Assembly (NCBI GenBank): GCA_945901825.1
Contig: CAMDMC010000015.1
Location: forward strand, 1 to 39,027
DNA length: 39,027 nt
From: Bordetella parapertussis
GTDB taxonomy: Bacteria > Pseudomonadota > Gammaproteobacteria > Burkholderiales > Burkholderiaceae_A
Reading direction: 5' to 3'
The position numbers and the translations under genes were made by a program. Below the pieces are notes generated by a model, which saw only the letters and a program-made list of their open reading frames with translations, searched no databases and was not told the origin of the DNA. Every line of letters starts with the position of its first letter. Within the stretch, counting starts at the first letter, position 1. Shown in pieces: positions 16,745 through 25,102 of the stretch.

Positions 16745-18358
16745 CTAGGTTTGGTTCTCTGACAAGAGGTCTGCTGCCTTTTCTTTAACGTAGTGACCCG
16801 GTGCAGGCTCAAGCGGCTTGTAGGTACCAGTTTTACCGAGCCGCTTGGGCGCGACAATGTCTTTGCCCTTGTAAGGCTTCAACCATGCCGCCCAATCATT
16901 CCACCAGCTTCCAGGATACTCCTTCGCCTGGTTCAGGAAATCCTCCGGGTTCTTGCCCATGGTCTTCGCGATGCTAAAGCTTCGTTTGTTCTTTACAGCC
17001 GGGTTGATACTTCCCGCAATGTGGCCACTGGCTCCAAGTACGAACCGTATATTGGCTCCTACTAAAGCCCTTGCTGAGGCCCAGGCCGAGGTCCAGGGCA
17101 CGATATGGTCTTCGCGTGCACCAAAGGCATAAACAGGCATTTTGATTTTTCGTAGGTCGATACTTTGGCCGCAGACCTTAAGCTTATTGGGCTTAACAAG
17201 ATTGTTTTCTAGGTAGGTGTTGCGCAGATACCAGGCAAAGAAGGGTCCTGGAAGGTTGGTGCTGTCCGAATTCCAGTAAAGAATGTCAAAGGCGGGCGGG
17301 GTTTCGCCCTTCAGATAATTGCGCTCAACGTAATTCCAGACAAGGTCGTTGGGACGCAAGAACGAGAAGGTCGTTGCCAGTTCTTGGCCTGGTAAGAGAC
17401 CGCCCTGGCCAATAGTGGCCTCGCGCATGGCGACCTGGGACTCATTAATGAAGACATCCAGTACCCCCGTTTCGGAAAAGTCGAGCAGGGTCGTCATGAG
17501 CGTAAGCGTCTGCACCGAGCTGTCGCCCTTGGCTGCAAGCACAGCCAGTGCGTTGGTGGTCATGGTGCCCCCTACGCAAAAGCCAAGCGCGTTGATAGTA
17601 GGGCTGCCTGAAATGGCCTTCACGGACTCTATGGCCTTAAGAATGCCCTTACCAATGTAGTCGTCCCAAGTGGCATTCGCCTGGGGCTGACCGGGGTTTT
17701 TCCAAGAGACCAAAAACACCTGATGGCCCTGGTCAACAGCAAACTTCACAAGAGAGCTTTGCGGGCTGAGGTCCATGATGTAGAACTTATTGATGCTTGG
17801 CGGCACCATAAGAAGCGGCACGCTACCCACCTTGGGTGTTGAGGGCTTGTACTGAATAAGCTGAAAAAGCTCGTTTTGGAAGACAACGGCGCCAGGTGTC
17901 GTGGCCAGATTTTCTCCAAGAGCAAAGCCTGACTCGTCCGTCTGCGAGATACGCCCCTTTTGCATGTCATGCAAAAGGTTGTCAATTCCGGCACGAAGGC
18001 TCTCACCCTTGGTTTCGATGAGGCGACGTTGCGCCTCGGGATTCGTGGCAAGAAAGTTCGTTGGTGAAAGCGCGTCAATCCATTGTTGGACAACAAACTT
18101 GAGCTTCTGCTGGGTCTTTGCATCGGCATGCACGGCATTGGTCATGGCCATGAGCGTCTGGCTATTTAAGACATACAGCGCTGCCAGGGTACTGTAGGGG
18201 CTCGATTGCTGCCAGTCGGGGGTCGTGAAACGTCGGTCTTGTGAGGCAACGGACTGGGCATTTTGGTCGGAGGTAAGAATTTGGCTAAGTTTCTGGACGT
18301 AACTGCGCTGAATTTCGGCAAGCTCGTCTGCAGAAATTGGGCTCACGTTCTGCGGCAT
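16745..18358 (-). CDS. phaC: Class I poly(3-hydroxyalkanoate) synthase
   Basis: Polymerises (R)-3-hydroxyacyl-CoA into storage polyester at the granule surface. It is an alpha/beta-hydrolase fold with the lipase-like box GFCVGG holding the nucleophile Cys261, the Asp in FGAREDHIVPW, and the His in LGASGHIAGSINP. The N-terminal domain includes LLMVPPSINKFYIMDLSP, typical of PhaC. At 537 residues it is shorter than the Cupriavidus enzyme (589), the difference lying mainly ahead of the catalytic domain. The ATG is preceded by AAGGAGGA with a 7-base spacer. The operon promoter should lie in the 66 bases after pgeF; I could not pick out convincing boxes. Confidence 0.97.
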   Translation of the reverse strand: MPQNVSPISADELAEIQRSYVQKLSQILTSDQNAQSVASQDRRFTTPDWQQSSPYSTLAALYVLNSQTLMAMTNAVHADAKTQQKLKFVVQQWIDALSPTNFLATNPEAQRRLIETKGESLRAGIDNLLHDMQKGRISQTDESGFALGENLATTPGAVVFQNELFQLIQYKPSTPKVGSVPLLMVPPSINKFYIMDLSPQSSLVKFAVDQGHQVFLVSWKNPGQPQANATWDDYIGKGILKAIESVKAISGSPTINALGFCVGGTMTTNALAVLAAKGDSSVQTLTLMTTLLDFSETGVLDVFINESQVAMREATIGQGGLLPGQELATTFSFLRPNDLVWNYVERNYLKGETPPAFDILYWNSDSTNLPGPFFAWYLRNTYLENNLVKPNKLKVCGQSIDLRKIKMPVYAFGAREDHIVPWTSAWASARALVGANIRFVLGASGHIAGSINPAVKNKRSFSIAKTMGKNPEDFLNQAKEYPGSWWNDWAAWLKPYKGKDIVAPKRLGKTGTYKPLEPAPGHYVKEKAADLLSENQT

Positions 18359-18424
18359 CTAAAAGTCCTCCTTGACTATGCACTTTAGTACGAGTCTACC
18401 CTGCCTGAGACCGGGGTTAACCCG

Positions 18425-19249
18425 TTATGAGTCAGCGAATCGCCAAATTAGAGCCGCCATACGTCCTGTTTTTGCTTCTCGGCGGTAGGAATAAAAGCTG
18501 GACGGGTTACTGAAGGTGCATGCGGTGTCTTCGGCAATGCCTATTTGGGGTAGGCCACGCGCAGCCAGTTCCACTTCAATCTGCCGCGCTGCAATTTGGG
18601 GTAGGTCTGCCAGCCAACGCCCTGCTGCAGAAGGCTTGAAATGGGCCTCGGTGGCCAAATTGGCCTTTAAGGCCTCCAGCACTTCGTCGCCGACTTCAAA
18701 CTGGTCAAAGCCGATGCAGGGGCCAAGCCATGCCCAGAGCCCATCGGCGCAGCCTAGAGGACTTGCCTCTTGCATCGCTTCAATGAGGGATGCAATGACC
18801 CCATTGGCAAGCCCTCTCCAGCCGGCGTGGGCTGCACCCACAACCTGACCGTTGGCAGAGGCCATCAAGACGGGTAGGCAGTCGGCGGTAAGGATGGCGC
18901 AGGCATGCCCGGTGATGGTGGAGACGCTGGCATCGGCCTTCGGACCAAGCCCCAAGACGTTTTCAGCCTGTGGGTCTGGCGCATATTCCAGATGTACAAC
19001 CTGCCTGCCGTGCACCTGCTGAAGCCACAAGGGCCTAACCTGGAGTGCATGCTCGAGCGCCCTACGGTTGGCCTGAACAACGGACGGATCATCGCCGACA
19101 TGCAGTCCCAGGTTAAAGGCCTCATAGGGGTTACTTGAATGCGCCGCCCATGCATGAGACGGTGCATTGCTCCCGCGTTTTGTGTAGGCAACGCCAACGC
19201 CTTGAACGGGGCATTCCACGCGAACAATGGGCAGACGTTCGGGGGTCAT
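18425..19249 (-). CDS. pgeF: PgeF/YfiH multicopper-oxidase-like (laccase-domain) protein
   Basis: A 274-residue protein of the YfiH/LACC1 family. Members have purine nucleoside phosphorylase-type activity and, in E. coli, correct wrongly incorporated L-Ser in peptidoglycan precursors (peptidoglycan editing factor). Metal-site motifs are present: WLQQVHGRQVV (His), CAILTADCLPV (Cys), VGAAHAGWRGLANGV (His) and LGPCIGFDQFEVG. The C-terminal FYSYRREAKTGRMAALIW is typical. Its ATG overlaps the rluD stop by 4 bases, a conserved pairing. The true substrate in this organism is not evident. Confidence 0.94.
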   Translation of the reverse strand: MTPERLPIVRVECPVQGVGVAYTKRGSNAPSHAWAAHSSNPYEAFNLGLHVGDDPSVVQANRRALEHALQVRPLWLQQVHGRQVVHLEYAPDPQAENVLGLGPKADASVSTITGHACAILTADCLPVLMASANGQVVGAAHAGWRGLANGVIASLIEAMQEASPLGCADGLWAWLGPCIGFDQFEVGDEVLEALKANLATEAHFKPSAAGRWLADLPQIAARQIEVELAARGLPQIGIAEDTACTFSNPSSFYSYRREAKTGRMAALIWRFADS

Positions 19250-20304
19250 TTGACGGGAAGCCCTGCTGCGTTGAGCAGCGCAAGGAAGTCTGCGGGAGGG
19301 GCCTGCTCGAACTGCAAGGGCTTACCAGTTGCTGGCTTAATGAGTCCAAGACTTTGGGCGTGCAGCGCCTGGCGATCAATGGGCGGCTTTGCCTGACGTG
19401 GCGCACCGAGGTGATAAACGGGATCGCCCACAATAGGATAACCGATGGACTGTAGATGCACCCGGATCTGGTGGGTCCGCCCCGTCTCAAGCTGACAGGC
19501 AAGCAGCCGAACAGGCTGGGCCCCAAGAAGCCCAGAGGCCAGCACCTGGTAGTGGGTCGTTGCCGGCTTGCCCCGCTCTCCATTGACGATGGCCATGCGC
19601 TGACGGTCGCTAGGGTGCCGGCCCATAGGCGCCTCAACCTTACCTTTTATAGGCCCGGTTCGACCGCCGGTGCCCGCGGCCTGTCGATGCCAGCAGACGG
19701 TAAGGTAATGCCGAAAGACGGATTTACTCTGCAATTGCCGGACCAGGCTGGTCTGGCTGGTCAGCGTTTTGGCCACCACCATAAGACCCGAGGTGTCCCG
19801 ATCGAGACGATGAACAATGCCGGCCCGCGGCAGTTGTTGCAGCTCGGGCCATTGGTGAAGAAGTCCGTTAAGCAGGGTGCCGGACCAATGCCCTGCTGCA
19901 GGATGCACCACCAGGTTGGCAGGCTTATTGACGACAATAAGCTCGTCGTCTTCAAAAACAATGGCTAAATCCATCGCCTCTGGCCGCCCGGCCTCAACAG
20001 CCTGCAGCCTAGGAACACGAACTCGATACGACTGGCCGGTTGCCACCGTTTGGCTGCCTTTGGTCATGGCATGGTTGAGAAGGCTGACCTGCCCAGCTGC
20101 GATCCATTGTTGAATTCGCGATCGCGAGTGGTCGCGAAGGCAGCCTGCTAAAAATGCATCAAGCCGCCGACCGGTCTGTTCAGGCTGGACCTCAAACCAA
20201 AGCTCCTCGCTATAATGGGCCTGGTCGAGTTCACTGGCCTCGTCGACTTCCAAAAGGTCATCGCTCAGTGGCTCTGGGTTGTTGTGGGTATGAAGGTCGG
20301 TCAA
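19246..20304 (-). CDS. rluD: 23S rRNA pseudouridine synthase RluD
   Basis: Makes pseudouridines in helix 69 of 23S rRNA, where the large subunit meets the small one. An S4-like RNA-binding domain (about 40-100, with GRRLDAFLAG and SRSRIQQWIAAGQVSL) precedes the RluA-type catalytic domain. The catalytic Asp168 lies in GIVHRLDRDTSGLMVVAKT. LETGRTHQIRVHL and HAQSLGL are the later motifs. The N-terminal 33 residues are acidic and family-atypical. The start shown is TTG at 20304; no in-frame ATG lies before the S4 domain, so the exact start is uncertain. Confidence 0.94.
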   Translation of the reverse strand: MTDLHTHNNPEPLSDDLLEVDEASELDQAHYSEELWFEVQPEQTGRRLDAFLAGCLRDHSRSRIQQWIAAGQVSLLNHAMTKGSQTVATGQSYRVRVPRLQAVEAGRPEAMDLAIVFEDDELIVVNKPANLVVHPAAGHWSGTLLNGLLHQWPELQQLPRAGIVHRLDRDTSGLMVVAKTLTSQTSLVRQLQSKSVFRHYLTVCWHRQAAGTGGRTGPIKGKVEAPMGRHPSDRQRMAIVNGERGKPATTHYQVLASGLLGAQPVRLLACQLETGRTHQIRVHLQSIGYPIVGDPVYHLGAPRQAKPPIDRQALHAQSLGLIKPATGKPLQFEQAPPADFLALLNAAGLPVK

Positions 20305-20308
20305 TGTG

Positions 20309-20325
20309 AAGGAGTTCCTGTCTTG
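20309..20325 (+). promoter_or_regulatory. Shine-Dalgarno site deciding a TTG start for bamD
   Basis: AAGGAG (20309-20314), an 8-base spacer, and TTG (20323-20325). From this TTG the protein starts with a compact lipoprotein signal peptide, whereas earlier in-frame starts would put extra polar and hydrophobic residues before it and overlap the rluD coding sequence. Confidence 0.65.
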
Positions 20326-21192
20326 ATAGCCGAACGTGTTGGAGGCTTGCGTCTATTTTCCCTTTTAATTCTTGTTTTGGCTTGTCTGTCACTAAGCCTT
20401 ACGGGATGTTCCACAACGGAACGTGATGAAACGGTGAACTGGTCAGCAGACAGGCTGTACTCCGAGGCCAAAGATGAAATGAACGCGGGCAATTGGGCCA
20501 CAGCCATTGGCCTGCTTCAGAAACTCGAGTCTCGCTACCCTTTCGGTCGTTATGCCCAACAGGCGCAGCTTGATACCGCTTATGCGCATTGGAAGGACGG
20601 AGAGCTTGGCCTGGCCCTCGCCGCCATAGATCGGTTTTTGCGTCTCTACCCAAACCACGAAACTGTCGACTACGCCATCTACTTAAAGGGCCTCATTAAC
20701 TTTAACGATCGATCAAACCTCTTCTCGAAAATTACCGGGGAAGACCTGGCCGAGCGAGACCCTAAGGCAGCCCGCGAGGCCTTCGATAGCTTCAAGCGTC
20801 TTATTACCGAGTTTCCATCCAGCCGTTATACCCCTGATGCCACGGCGCGCCTTCAGTTTCTTTTAAATACTCTTGCCTACAACGATGTGCATGTCGCCCG
20901 TTACTACCTGCGTCGAGGGGCCCACATGGCTGCAGTCAATCGGGCCAAAGAGGTTGTCTACAGCTATCAGGGAACCCCCGCCATTGAGGAGGCCCTGGCC
21001 CAGCTTGAACTGGGCTATGCAAGCCTTGGCTTAACCGACCTGCAAAAAGACGCACGGCGTGTCTTGGAGAAAAATTTTCCCGAGAGTCTTTACCTCAGGC
21101 ATGGCTACGACCCCAAAGAGCGGTTTGGCCTCACGGAATCCCTTCGCGCCAGCTCGCCGGGCTTCTGGTCGCGGCTTAAGTTTTGGAACTAA
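20323..21192 (+). CDS. bamD: Outer-membrane assembly lipoprotein BamD
   Basis: Essential lipoprotein of the BAM complex that inserts beta-barrel proteins into the outer membrane. The signal peptide has the hydrophobic core LFSLLILVLACLSLSL and the lipobox LTGC, with the lipidated Cys as mature residue 1. Tetratricopeptide-like repeats follow, with DRLYSEAKDEMNAGNWATAI, LESRYPFGRYAQQAQLDTAY, FLRLYPNHETVDYAIYLKGL and LITEFPSSRYTPDA, all strong BamD signatures. I chose the TTG start at 20323 (289 residues) for its ribosome site and signal-peptide fit. Divergent rluD starts about 18 bases away. Confidence 0.94.
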   Translation: MIAERVGGLRLFSLLILVLACLSLSLTGCSTTERDETVNWSADRLYSEAKDEMNAGNWATAIGLLQKLESRYPFGRYAQQAQLDTAYAHWKDGELGLALAAIDRFLRLYPNHETVDYAIYLKGLINFNDRSNLFSKITGEDLAERDPKAAREAFDSFKRLITEFPSSRYTPDATARLQFLLNTLAYNDVHVARYYLRRGAHMAAVNRAKEVVYSYQGTPAIEEALAQLELGYASLGLTDLQKDARRVLEKNFPESLYLRHGYDPKERFGLTESLRASSPGFWSRLKFWN

Positions 21193-21250
21193 GGTCAAGG
21201 CGTCAGTCAGTCTTACCCACAAAGCTTTAACCTTCAGCCTTACCCGCCCC

Positions 21251-23272
21251 TCAGGGGTCGAGCGTTTTTGCAAATTGGGCCGCGTCCGATAAATTCTGCG
21301 ACTGTCGAAACTTCGGTAAGGCTGCCAGCATCTTACGCCCGTAGCCCATCTGCACAAGCCTGCGGTCTCCCAGAAGGCAAATGCCTCGGTCGTGCTCGGT
21401 TCGTATCAGCCTTCCCACGCCCTGCTTGAGCGAAAGCAGCGCCTCGGGGCATTGAATGTCTCGAAAGCCGCTTCCGCCTGTCCTTTCACACTGCTGGATG
21501 CGTGCTCTAAGTACCGGGTCATCGGGAGGCGCAAATGGAAGCTTATCGATAAGCAGCATCGACAAGGCCTGCCCAGGCACATCCACGCCCTCCCAAAAGC
21601 TCGCACTGCCAACCAGAATGGCGTTGCCATGTTGCCGAAAAAGTTCCAGCATGGATTCCCTGCTGCGTTCGCCCTGCACAAGGAGCAGGCGGTCTTCAAG
21701 CCAGTTTGCGTAATGCGACCGAAGTTCTGCCGCAGCCAGGCTTACTGCGCGAAGGCTTGTGCAAAGAACAAAAAGCCCACCGCGCAGTTCGGCAAGAACG
21801 CCTTTCAGCTCAGGCATGCGCAGCAGTGACTGAATATGGTCGGGCAGCTTTGGGTCGGGAAGGTCTTTCGGAATGACCAACAAGCCCTGCTCTTCATAGC
21901 AAAACGGGCTCTCGAAAAGACCCTCGCGAGCACCGTGAAGCCCGAGCCGATCTTTAAAGTACTCAAAGGGTTTGTCGCTGCTCCCCCCAAGGCTTAGGGT
22001 GGCAGATAAAAATAGCCAAGGCGCCGCCGCATTTTGCATCACCGGAGCAAGTACATCGGCAAGCGACAAGGGCGAGCGATGAAGGCTGAGTCCGAAGCTG
22101 TTCTGCTCAAGCCACTGAACATGCGCCTGGTCATCGTGCGTTGAGGCCCCTTGAAAGAGCCCTACCCTTGCTGAACAGTCATGCAGCCGAGCCTCAATGC
22201 GCTGCAGCTCGGGATCGTCGGTACTCATTTCGGTAAAGACAGACTGAACTTTTCTGAGTGCGTCCTTAAGCTCCGACAATGCGGAGGTAATCCCTTGGTG
22301 ACTGTTAGACGATGGCTCGGGCCAGCTATATCGACCAAGACCTAAGGCCTGCGCTGCAAGTCGCAGCGATTGTGCCGAGCGCTCAAGCCCTGCCGCTAGT
22401 TCCGGCCAGTCGGCACGACTGGCGGCAAGAAGCTGGCCCGCTGCCAACAGGTCACGTGCAAGTGTGGTGAGTGACTGGCTTGAGACTGTCTGTGTGAACT
22501 GGTCGGATGCAATGTCGAGAAAGCTATGAGCCTCATCAATGATGTAGGCCTGAGGCTTTGGCAGAAGCTCAACGTCTTGGTCCTGAAGCAGCCGTAAGGA
22601 TGAACAAAGCAGGTGGTGATTCACAATCACGATACTTGCCTCAAGTGCGTCCTCGCGCGCCCTCATAACAGCGCACTCTGAAATATGGTCGCAGCGATGA
22701 CCAAGGCAGTTCTCCATGGTCGAGGTTACTGTTGGAATTAATCCGGGGTGACGGCTAATGGGGTCAAAGCCGCTTAGATCCCCGTCGGGTGAAGCCCTAG
22801 AAAACTCGGCAAGTTGATGAAGCAGGCTCTGCTCCTGCATGTTAAAGCCAAGCTGCCCGCCAAGGGCACGATTGAGCCGATGAGCACAAACGTAGTTCGA
22901 CCGCCCCTTGAGACGCGCCACTTTTACTGGCCTGCCTATGACCTCTGCAAGCCGGGGCAGGTCCCGGTTGTAGAGCTGGTCTTGCAGGGTTTTGCTTGCC
23001 GTCGATAAAACAACCGTGACGCCCGCCGTTAGCGCAGGGATAAGATAGGCGAAGGTTTTACCAATACCCGTTCCTGCCTCAGCAATGAGTGACTCGCGGT
23101 TGACGAGACAGCCTAAGATGGTTTTAGCTAAACGGTGCTGTTCGTCCCTGTACCTGAAATCTCGTGACGAGCTTAGCAACAGCCCATCGGGCCCAAGGTA
23201 GGTGTCGATAAGGGCTTCGAGATCCTGATAAGGGGTCTGCTTAAGCCTATCCCGCCCCTCAGGCTGGTTCAT
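21251..23272 (-). CDS. ATP-dependent DNA helicase, DinG/YoaA (XPD-like) family
   Basis: A superfamily 2 helicase with an iron-sulfur cluster that unwinds damaged or structured DNA 5' to 3'. Motifs in order: Walker A AEAGTGIGKT (64-73), four cluster Cys (129, 189, 194, 200; NCLGHRCDHISEC), DEAH at 246-249 (IIDEAHSFLDIA), LFLSATLSLGG, VGSASFWEGVDVPGQALSML and QGVGRLIRTEHDRG. The length of 673 residues, and the absence of an exonuclease domain, fit the YoaA-like form. It overlaps the small YdcH-type gene by 14 bases and converges on bamD. Confidence 0.94.
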   Translation of the reverse strand: MNQPEGRDRLKQTPYQDLEALIDTYLGPDGLLLSSSRDFRYRDEQHRLAKTILGCLVNRESLIAEAGTGIGKTFAYLIPALTAGVTVVLSTASKTLQDQLYNRDLPRLAEVIGRPVKVARLKGRSNYVCAHRLNRALGGQLGFNMQEQSLLHQLAEFSRASPDGDLSGFDPISRHPGLIPTVTSTMENCLGHRCDHISECAVMRAREDALEASIVIVNHHLLCSSLRLLQDQDVELLPKPQAYIIDEAHSFLDIASDQFTQTVSSQSLTTLARDLLAAGQLLAASRADWPELAAGLERSAQSLRLAAQALGLGRYSWPEPSSNSHQGITSALSELKDALRKVQSVFTEMSTDDPELQRIEARLHDCSARVGLFQGASTHDDQAHVQWLEQNSFGLSLHRSPLSLADVLAPVMQNAAAPWLFLSATLSLGGSSDKPFEYFKDRLGLHGAREGLFESPFCYEEQGLLVIPKDLPDPKLPDHIQSLLRMPELKGVLAELRGGLFVLCTSLRAVSLAAAELRSHYANWLEDRLLLVQGERSRESMLELFRQHGNAILVGSASFWEGVDVPGQALSMLLIDKLPFAPPDDPVLRARIQQCERTGGSGFRDIQCPEALLSLKQGVGRLIRTEHDRGICLLGDRRLVQMGYGRKMLAALPKFRQSQNLSDAAQFAKTLDP

Positions 23273-23462
23273 TCGGTGCGTTCAGGGACGCAAGGTAAGA
23301 AATCTGATCTTTCAGCTGAAGCTTTCTTTTCTTAAGACGACGCAAGGCAAGGTCGTCCGATGAGACCCCTTCGTCTTGAAGCGACTCAATTAACTGGTCA
23401 AGCTCTCTGTGTTCGGCTTCAAGTTCTAGGAGACGAATTTGGCCGGTTCGAATGTCATTCAT
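23259..23462 (-). CDS. YdcH/DUF465-type small coiled-coil protein
   Basis: A 67-residue, highly charged, helical protein. The pattern LELEAEHRELDQLIESLQ followed by DDLALRRLKKRKLQLKDQIS matches the YdcH (DUF465) family, which has the 'HxxLDxxI ... LKKxKLxLKDxI' layout. No function has been established for it. It lies 4 bases downstream of the stop of the exported coiled-coil gene and its stop overlaps the helicase start by 14 bases, so it shares their transcript. Confidence 0.85.
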   Translation of the reverse strand: MNDIRTGQIRLLELEAEHRELDQLIESLQDEGVSSDDLALRRLKKRKLQLKDQISYLASLNAPNEPA

Positions 23463-23466
23463 TGCC

Positions 23467-23913
23467 CTAATCTAACCGAACTTTGTCTGAAGCGAAAGGG
23501 CTTGGCTCGCCCACAGGCGTGCCGGATTTGCTCTGGCGCTCCCTGCGGGCTGCATCGGCGTCCAGCCGCTGCCGATAACGAACATCGGCTTCGATCTGCC
23601 GTATATCTCTACGCAAAAGCTCTTTTGCAAGCTCGTATTGACGCCGTGCCTGGGCTGCATCACGCCTAAGATCGTTAAGGCAGGCGGCGGAGATGAACTT
23701 GGATAAACAGACCTGCTCTTGCGCAGAGAATTCACCGAGCTGATTCTGATAGTCACGATCAAAAAGGCCAAGGCTTTCATTAAGCGCCTTGACGCGGTCC
23801 TTCTCTTGGGCGGTGAACCCTTCTGCAGCAAAGCTTATGAAAGCTAGGGTTAAACCCAAAAGCAGGATAAGACCGTTAAGCGCCCTAAAAGCGTTGGTTT
23901 GATGTCGGACCAT
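23467..23913 (-). CDS. Exported coiled-coil protein of unknown function
   Basis: I do not recognise a named family with certainty. The 148-residue protein has an N-terminal hydrophobic segment (about 12-30, LNGLILLLGLTLAFISFAA), which may be a signal peptide or anchor. A long charged helix follows, with Cys69 and Cys78 spaced in VCLSKFISAACLNDLRRD and then repeated Arg/Gln/Glu/Asp residues that predict a coiled coil. The tail is polar. The two close Cys could form a disulfide in the periplasm. Its ATG overlaps the zapE stop by one base (TAATG), so it is translated from the same message as zapE. Confidence 0.8.
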   Translation of the reverse strand: MVRHQTNAFRALNGLILLLGLTLAFISFAAEGFTAQEKDRVKALNESLGLFDRDYQNQLGEFSAQEQVCLSKFISAACLNDLRRDAAQARRQYELAKELLRRDIRQIEADVRYRQRLDADAARRERQSKSGTPVGEPSPFASDKVRLD

Positions 23914-25094
23914 TAGAACTGACTAAGGGTAGCGCGGTGGCCAAGCCTTAGGTAACGCTCCGTTCGCATTTCGGTTAGACGACTCACAGTTCTTTCAAAC
24001 TCTCCAGATAGAGGACCCTGCGGGTACAGCAATGATGGGTCCGTTCGCGCAGACACCGCAAGTCTAACGCGATGATCGTAAAAAATATCAATCAGCCAAG
24101 TAAGTCTGCGGGCCTCAGAGAACTGTGCGCTTGAGAGCGGTTCAAGGTCTTCAAGCAGAATAAACGCGTAGCGTTCGGCCAGCCAGAGGTAGTCATGCAT
24201 TGAACGCGGCCCGTCGATCAGGGTTGAGGCTTTAAACCAAATGGCAGTGGCCGATTTTTTCTCAAAGGCAACGTTTCGACCTTCAATCTCCAGGCTGCCT
24301 TTCTCCTCAACGGGCGATCCCGCCGCATGATCGAAAAGCGTCCTAAGTGTTTGTGAGACCTCTCCAGTATGGCTTACCTGGTAGAAGCCCTCTGGCTTTA
24401 TAAAATCCAGCCTAAGCCAGTCGTCCTGGCTATTCTTTGCAACGGAGACTCGATTACCAACCCCGCTTCCCTCTGTGCTCATGACCCCGCGTCGGTAGTC
24501 CATACCGGGGCCGAGACCAACAACTTCCTGATTGTGTTCAAGCAAGGCAATGGCAGGAAGAAACCGGTCTCGATGCAGGCCATCGGGGTAAAGTCCAGAG
24601 GGTGGGTAGTTTGATGTCATAACAAAACCAACACGGGCATCGACCAGAGCCTGAAGAAGCCGTTGAAGGATCATTGCATCAGCTATGTCGGAGATATGAA
24701 ACTCATCAAAACAGATTAATCGATAGCGTCTCGCCACACGCAGGGCCACCTCGGCTAAGGGGTCCTCGGTGCCCTTAAGATCGTTCATTTCCTTGTGCGT
24801 AGCACGCATAAAGGCATGGAAGTGGACCCTAAGCTTGCGCTCGATTCGAACAACCTGGTGGAAGGCGTCCATGAGGAAGGTCTTGCCCCGCCCCACACCA
24901 CCCCAGAGGTAGACACCTCGCGGTATGGGTGGATGGATAAACACGCGGGCAAGACGACCACCGCGCTGAGCCTTGTAATGCTGCCAGTCCGAGGCGCAAC
25001 GTTCGAGAGCGGCAAGCCCCGCAAACTGTCCTGCGTCAAACACCTGCCCCTCTGCTCCTAGACTCTCTTGGGCTGCCTTCTGAACGGGCCCCAT
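23913..25094 (-). CDS. zapE: Cell division ATPase ZapE (AFG1-like)
   Basis: AFG1/LACE1-family ATPase that associates with the FtsZ ring and is needed for division under stress. Walker A GGVGRGKT is at 65-72 and Walker B LICFDEF at about 126-132 (with HISDIADAMIL after it). FVMTSNYPPSGLYPDGLHRDRF is sensor 1, followed by the C-terminal DIFYDHRVRLAVSARTDPS and FERTVSRLTEM motifs. The 393-residue length is normal. It begins 8 bases after lpdA, so it is read with the 2-oxoglutarate dehydrogenase genes, a linkage also seen in other Burkholderiales. Confidence 0.96.
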   Translation of the reverse strand: MGPVQKAAQESLGAEGQVFDAGQFAGLAALERCASDWQHYKAQRGGRLARVFIHPPIPRGVYLWGGVGRGKTFLMDAFHQVVRIERKLRVHFHAFMRATHKEMNDLKGTEDPLAEVALRVARRYRLICFDEFHISDIADAMILQRLLQALVDARVGFVMTSNYPPSGLYPDGLHRDRFLPAIALLEHNQEVVGLGPGMDYRRGVMSTEGSGVGNRVSVAKNSQDDWLRLDFIKPEGFYQVSHTGEVSQTLRTLFDHAAGSPVEEKGSLEIEGRNVAFEKKSATAIWFKASTLIDGPRSMHDYLWLAERYAFILLEDLEPLSSAQFSEARRLTWLIDIFYDHRVRLAVSARTDPSLLYPQGPLSGEFERTVSRLTEMRTERYLRLGHRATLSQF

Positions 25095-25102
25095 AACTAG
25101 GC

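Noticed and set aside
21247..21257. Short hairpin CCCCTCAGGGG near the bamD and helicase gene ends, with a T-run a few bases on.
   Set aside because: The stem is only five pairs, overlaps the helicase coding end, and the T-run is separated from it; not convincing as a terminator.
21243..23263. The 13-base word CCCGCCCCTCAGG at both ends of the helicase gene (21243-21255 and 23251-23263).
   Set aside because: About ten chance repeats of this length are expected in a 39-kb window, and both copies fall in coding sequence; there is no sign of a mobile element.
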